Source: Brachionus plicatilis (Eukaryota > Rotifera > Eurotatoria > Ploima > Brachionidae). From it: a DNA stretch of 13,499 nucleotides. Every line of letters begins with the position of its first letter. The first letter of the stretch is position 1. Made by a program: the position numbers and the translations under genes. Of this stretch, positions 9,910-13,499 are shown piece after piece. Below the pieces are notes generated by a model that saw only the letters and a program-made list of their open reading frames with translations, was not told the DNA's origin and made no database searches. The stretch is from the NCBI GenBank assembly GCA_010279815.1, contig QEOQ01000303.1, positions 2,422,842 through 2,436,340 of the forward strand, in the 5' to 3' direction.

Positions 9910-10008
9910 AAATTAAGTCTCTGCAGAAGCTCTGCAAGTCTGCAAAGCACCAAATGTATTAGAAAATCATTAAAATTAAATTGCATATGTATTGCAGAGA
10001 CTTAATTT
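9910..10008. repeat. 99-bp inverted-repeat unit with 16-base arms
   Basis: AAATTAAGTCTCTGCA at 9910-9925 is perfectly reverse-complementary to TGCAGAGACTTAATTT at 9993-10008. The 67-base interior also repeats CTGCA at the left arm (9921, 9932 and 9940). The size and sharp arm ends fit a miniature inverted-repeat element or a hairpin-forming sequence. No coding role is seen. Confidence 0.6.
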
Positions 10009-11384
10009 GGATTTAAAAAGTTTATATCAGCTGCAGGAAAATTTTAAGACCCAAAGTAAAAAAGTGACTTCTTTTTACGATTTTTGTTTCTGTTCTTTGA
10101 TAAAAAATTCCCAATACCCTAAAATTTATTATGAAATTATAAAAAATAAAAATGCAGAATGGTTGCAAAGGGGAATTCTTGAGTGAAACAAGATTTTTAT
10201 TTTTTTTAACCTTATTCACTCCTTTTGGATCACAAGTCCTGTTCATCTTATTTCTTGCTATCTTTTTCAGCACAGGCTTCGATTAAATAGAAAGTTGATC
10301 ATCTTAGTCCCAATTATTATCAGGTTGTAACCGGTCACTTATTTTTCATAAAAAAAGCGGTTTATAAGCGTCCAGCATTACATAAACATTTGTTAGAATA
10401 GTAATTCCTATTGGAATAAGTTGCCAGAAAAATATGGTAAAAGCAAGTCTTCATGCTGGTTAATGATGGTTATGTACTCAGACACTATACATGTAAGATA
10501 TCGTACTAAGAACCACTACTATTACTATTTTAAAAAACGATTAAGCTATCAAGAAAATTAAAAATAAGAAAACATGTAAAGTGCATATGGTTAATTTTTG
10601 AATAAATATATATCGAATATCCAACTCCATTGTGTATTTCCTACCTAACGATTTGTTCTTTTTTTCCTGAACTATCAAACATTTAAACATGTCTAACCTC
10701 TAGGCATTTCAATATATCGTTATTTCTTTTTATCTTTTACTTTGAATTATTTATCTTTTTTCTTTTTATTTATTTATTTTTTATTTAATCTTATTTTAGT
10801 TAATATTACAAGCATGAAAAACTTGTTTTTTTTTAATTTTGATTTTGGGTAAGTGCTATGACATTCAAGATAATATTTGTTGTTTAAAAAAACTATTTAC
10901 GCTCTGCTTTCCATCTTTTATAAATAGAGTATTTGTTAATATGCATCAAACGAATTTCAATTATCACCAAGTCAAAATTTTTAAAGAAAATTCAAATAAA
11001 AAAAAAACAAAAAAATTATTGAATTTAATTGTTAATTTTTATATCAGTATCGAGAATAAGGCATTCTATTTAATACCTATTTTTTTCTATTTATTCTCAT
11101 AGTCTAAAAGTTTTTCACCTAATTTGAGATTTGATCACCTAATTCTATTTTGGTTCACNGAATTAAACAAAATTGATTTGATTAGTAATCATCATGTTAC
11201 ATTTTATCTATTTTGTCAAATTAAAAGAGATAATAATTTTAATATTTTTTATCTTATGACTTAAATATTCTAATAAATAAAAAAAAATAATTTAAAAAAT
11301 TAAAATTAATGGTATTTTGAAGCAAAATTTTCTAAAGTTTTTAGTAAGTTTTTGCAGTTAAAAATACGCCTGATGAATTTCTGG
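10009..11384. other. AT-rich region without a convincing gene
   Basis: Open frames of 60-87 codons occur on both strands (for example 10022-10273 minus and 10839-11102 plus), but they are lysine, asparagine and phenylalanine-rich and show no domain or motif. One pair overlaps on opposite strands. Bases 10300-10530 are slightly less AT-rich, with no match recognised. One unresolved base (n) lies at 11159, close to a direct repeat of TCACCTAATT. Confidence 0.5.
10621..10670 (+). repeat. Dispersed repeat, copy 2
   Basis: This is the partner of 7153-7200 (about 82% identity with a 2-base gap), in the same orientation and about 3.4 kb away. It is likely a fragment of an interspersed repeat family. 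Confidence 0.5.
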
Positions 11385-11530
11385 CTGTTAGAGTATAGGT
11401 GGACTGGTCGTTTAGCTTTACATTATCAATGTTGAACTAAGCTCGGCCTTCGTTTATCAAATAATCGGAGCTGAGTATTAGTTCGTGTGGCAGTGGCTTT
11501 GCAGTGGCAGATCTTTGGACCATTCAAACG
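11385..11530. other. Higher-GC island of unknown nature
   Basis: These 146 bases have clearly more G and C than the flanks on either side. They contain an imperfect inverted repeat (CTAAGCTCGG at about 11437-11446 and CGGAGCTGAG at about 11467-11476) and a doubled GGCAGTGGC/GCAGTGGCAG motif near 11490-11511. Neither strand keeps a long frame; the best minus-strand frame is about 35 codons. It may be a decayed exon or a transposon fragment. Confidence 0.3.
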
Positions 11531-12488
11531 GAAAAATTTTTTTTAGAATATTTGATTTTAAAAATTAGTTTTTTTTGTTTGCAATTTTTTTAAATTGAAA
11601 TTTGAAAATTGAACAAAAATTTTACTTTGCCAAATTTTTTATATAACTTTCTACCAGTAATTTTTTTTCCTAAATGTTAAAATTATTTAATTAATTGAAT
11701 CATTTATAAGGTTTTGTGTAATTAATTACAAAAAAAGAGAGCAAAGTGATAAAAAATTTAATATTTTTTTTTTCTAAATTTTCTAAAATGTTTAGCAAAC
11801 TTTTACAGTTGATGCAACTATGTATTTGCACCATGTTGCATTTAAATAACTAATAATGATATTAAAAATAATAAAATTAAGATTTTAAAAATAATAATGT
11901 TATCTTTTTAACCATTTTTCAGCAAGTGTTGGACATAAAAATTAAGCTTTATTTATATAAATAAGAAAAAATTGATAATTTTTCAATGTACTATGTAGTG
12001 TTTTGCCGACTTGCATAGTATTTGCGAAAACAAAATTTGGGTGATTCAAACTTAAAAATTTTAAAATTTCTGACTGTAAAGTATTAAATTCAATTTGAAG
12101 TAAATTTTAAAAAATACTTAAATTTGATGCAAATAAAATATTTAAACAATTAAAGGTGATCACTTCATTCAGAAAGGATCTAAATTCTTTTATTTATGAC
12201 TAGCAATTTGAAAAAAATATTAGATATTTATCTGTCATATTCTTGATATAATTGTTGGTGATCGATATTCTTTGTATTAAATCTTTTTAACAAGCAATTT
12301 GTTCTTGACTCTATGCATTGTAGCATTTATTAACTGCAAATAAGTATTTAGTAATAACAATCTCGAGAATATCTCGAGTATTCAATAAAAAAAAATTTAT
12401 CTTTATTTTTTGTTATCAATTTATTTATCTAAATTAAATGATAAGCTTGTAAAAATCTAAATATTTTAATTTAAAAAAAAAGAATTAA
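11531..12488. other. AT-rich region without a gene
   Basis: No coding frame was found. Near 11773-11815 the sequence resembles 11324-11366 (TTTTCTAAA...TTTAG.AA..TTTT.CAGTT), a weak direct repeat. A doubled ATCTCGAG occurs at about 12361-12377. Confidence 0.45.
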
Positions 12489-12489
12489 T

Positions 12490-12510
12490 TTTATTTTAGT
12501 TTTTTTTATT
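12490..12510 (-). terminator. Poly(A) signals after the CMSS1-like stop
   Basis: On the minus strand AATAAA occurs at 12505-12510 and again at 12490-12495, just downstream of the stop codon at 12514-12516. The first is unusually close to the stop, and such hexamers are frequent by chance in AT-rich DNA. Confidence 0.35.
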
Positions 12511-12513
12511 TCT

Positions 12514-12828
12514 TTAAATTAGATAAAATTTGAATTTAACTTTATTTTTATTAAGTTTAATCAGCTTTTTAAAAGCTAGATTTAAAAATTCATTTTTAAT
12601 ATCATTTTGATCGACAAAACGTTTCAATTTAACATCACGATGTGTATAATCAATTATAACATATTTTAAGTATTTTTCCAAATCAAAACACTCTGATTCA
12701 ATAAGTTGAAAGAGGCGTTGTGGCGTTGCATAGACAATATCAATATTTTTTTTCTTTGATTTATCACTGGTCAAAAAGATACTAACCCTAGTTATAAAAA
12801 TGACAAAAAATATGTCAATCCATGGCAT
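12514..12828 (-). CDS. CMSS1/Cms1-family ribosome biogenesis protein, C-terminal exon
   Basis: The last 75 or so residues before the stop match the end of the CMSS1 (Cms1) family, a nucleolar protein of small-subunit ribosome biogenesis related to DEAD-box helicases. NIDIVYATPQRLFQLIE parallels the family's helicase-like GTPGR motif, YLKYVIIDYTHRDVKLKRF parallels LKFLVFDWNWRDQKLRR, and the protein ends in KVKFKFYLI where the human protein ends in LKLGLF. The first 18 or so residues from the in-frame ATG do not align and include a possible acceptor (AACTAG at about 12785-12790), so the exon probably starts at about 12784 and the ATG is not the real start. Upstream exons are not visible; a LINE occupies the DNA from about 12911. 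The frame is intact. Lys/Asn/Phe-rich composition fits the AT-rich genome. Confidence 0.75.
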   Translation of the reverse strand: MPWIDIFFVIFITRVSIFLTSDKSKKKNIDIVYATPQRLFQLIESECFDLEKYLKYVIIDYTHRDVKLKRFVDQNDIKNEFLNLAFKKLIKLNKNKVKFKFYLI

Positions 12829-12910
12829 TGAATAGTTTCAAATGTAACGCGCGAAAAATCTAGGCTTAAAATTTGAAAATTTGAAATTTAACAAATTTTT
12901 GAAAATTTGT
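12829..12910. other. Spacer between the CMSS1-like exon and a LINE
   Basis: AT-rich DNA with repeated AAATTTGAAAATTTG units, ending abruptly where the GC-richer LINE begins. On the minus strand it would be the intron upstream of the CMSS1-like exon. Confidence 0.4.
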
Positions 12911-13499
12911 CTGGCCGACGCAGGAGATCAGAGTCGCTATCGAGTCGCTTGCCAATCGGTACTGCCAGTGCATCGCGCTTTGGGCTAGCAACCTAATCGC
13001 TTAACGCAAGCAAATTTGCTATGAAAACGAGAGATGTTAGAGGCCAAACAGGTGGGAAAGCAAGCAATTCATCGCGAATGATGCCGACTGGTGAAAGCCT
13101 GCAGAGGAAGCCAGCTAGTGGAAGAACACAGCGGCGATGGGGAGTAATTCGACCAACAGCCAAGACCAAAATTGGCTGCGTCAACATCCGAACAATGGGA
13201 CCTGAGTCGGACGCAAGAGAGGCCCTTATATTCAGGACGATGGAGACCTATAATCTGGATATATGCGGCCTCAGCGAAACGAAGAGGAAGGGCAGTGGTA
13301 GACGGAGAATAGGAGACTACGAGGTCTTCTATTCTGGAGTTAAGGAGTCAGAGGAGGCATACGGTGGCGTTGCAGTTGCAGTGCGACGGCGCCACATAGG
13401 AGCTTTGACAGCATGGGGCGCAGTCAATGAGCGCATTATCTGGGCCAAATTTAGCTCGCGGAATGTTGCAACAACGATTGTAAGTTGCTACGCACCAAC
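12911..13499 (+). mobile_element. RTE-like LINE, 5' part, running off the window
   Basis: Base composition changes sharply near 12911 (CTGGCCGACGCAGG) to near-balanced GC and stays so to the edge. About 110 bases of 5' leader, with a doubled GAGTCGCT, precede an endonuclease ORF. The 5' boundary is set from composition only. The element lies next to, and opposite in strand to, the CMSS1-like exon, so it probably inserted in an intron or upstream of that exon. Confidence 0.8.
13021..13499 (+). CDS. RTE-like LINE endonuclease/reverse transcriptase ORF (5' part)
   Basis: From ATG at 13021, the first after a TAA at 12994-12996, 159 codons are open to the window edge. After about 50 basic residues comes an apurinic-type endonuclease: KIGCVNIRTM (catalytic Asn motif), YNLDICGLSETKRKGSG (catalytic Glu in SETK), GDYEVFYSG, YGGVAVAVRR, VNERIIWAKF and TIVSCYAPT at the edge. 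This is the arrangement of RTE-type LINEs and of host genes annotated as craniofacial development protein 2, which derive from such elements. The product would nick DNA and prime reverse transcription on the element RNA. No stop or frameshift is present, unlike the decayed LINE at 3435-6390. Clade assignment needs the missing reverse transcriptase. Confidence 0.85.
   Translation, partial: MKTRDVRGQTGGKASNSSRMMPTGESLQRKPASGRTQRRWGVIRPTAKTKIGCVNIRTMGPESDAREALIFRTMETYNLDICGLSETKRKGSGRRRIGDYEVFYSGVKESEEAYGGVAVAVRRRHIGALTAWGAVNERIIWAKFSSRNVATTIVSCYAP

Noticed and set aside
10022..10273. 83-codon minus-strand open frame
   Set aside because: AT-rich random composition, overlapped by another open frame on the opposite strand, no domain recognised.
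10839..11102. 87-codon plus-strand open frame
   Set aside because: No ATG at its start and low-complexity Lys/Asn/Phe content, no recognisable motif and no splice context.
11159..11159. Ambiguous base n
   Set aside because: A single unresolved base in noncoding AT-rich DNA; no biological meaning inferred.
11496..11525. Similarity to the 5' start of U4 snRNA (GCTTTGC...AGTGGCAG)
   Set aside because: Agreement is limited to about 16 bases and nothing after it follows U4 structure.
12993..13187. 64-codon minus-strand open frame
   Set aside because: It is the shadow of the LINE endonuclease frame on the plus strand.

Overview
The window is AT-rich invertebrate nuclear DNA, roughly three quarters A+T by eye. 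It contains intron-like boundaries, degenerate LINE retrotransposons, inverted-repeat elements and only fragments of conserved eukaryotic genes. There is no prokaryotic gene organisation. The style of the minus-strand LINE, with its Lys/Asn/Phe-rich reverse transcriptase, together with the base composition, makes me think of a monogonont rotifer such as Brachionus. That is recognition from memory and not proven by the sequence.

Layout from left to right. Bases 1-156 (minus) are an internal exon of a neurobeachin/LRBA-type BEACH protein that runs off the window. Bases 157-2100 are intron-like AT-rich DNA holding a small inverted-repeat element built on an AAGTC motif. Bases 2107-3036 (minus) encode the central nucleotide-binding part of mitochondrial ATP synthase subunit beta. 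The reading frame is continuous but carries two TAG stops and several changes at normally invariant positions, so it reads as a pseudogene or orphan exon. Bases 3435-6390 (minus) are a decayed non-LTR retrotransposon of the CR1/L2/jockey type, with endonuclease and reverse transcriptase segments broken by about six frameshifts and several stops. Bases 7506-7640 look like the 3' tail of another LINE ending in 24 perfect TAA units. Bases 8516-8952 are a GC-rich, hAT-like non-autonomous element with a nested long palindrome. From 8953 to 12510 the DNA is AT-rich with small repeats and no convincing gene. Bases 12514-12828 (minus) are the C-terminal exon of a CMSS1/Cms1-family ribosome-biogenesis protein. 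From about 12911 to the right edge there is a GC-richer LINE on the plus strand whose apurinic endonuclease ORF (RTE/craniofacial-development-protein-2-like) is intact to the end of the window.

The three host-gene pieces all lie on the minus strand but do not form a pathway. I see no operon, CRISPR array, tRNA or new defence-like system. The main interest is in gene fragments without their expected partner exons, in the broken ATP synthase copy, and in nested or composite repeats.
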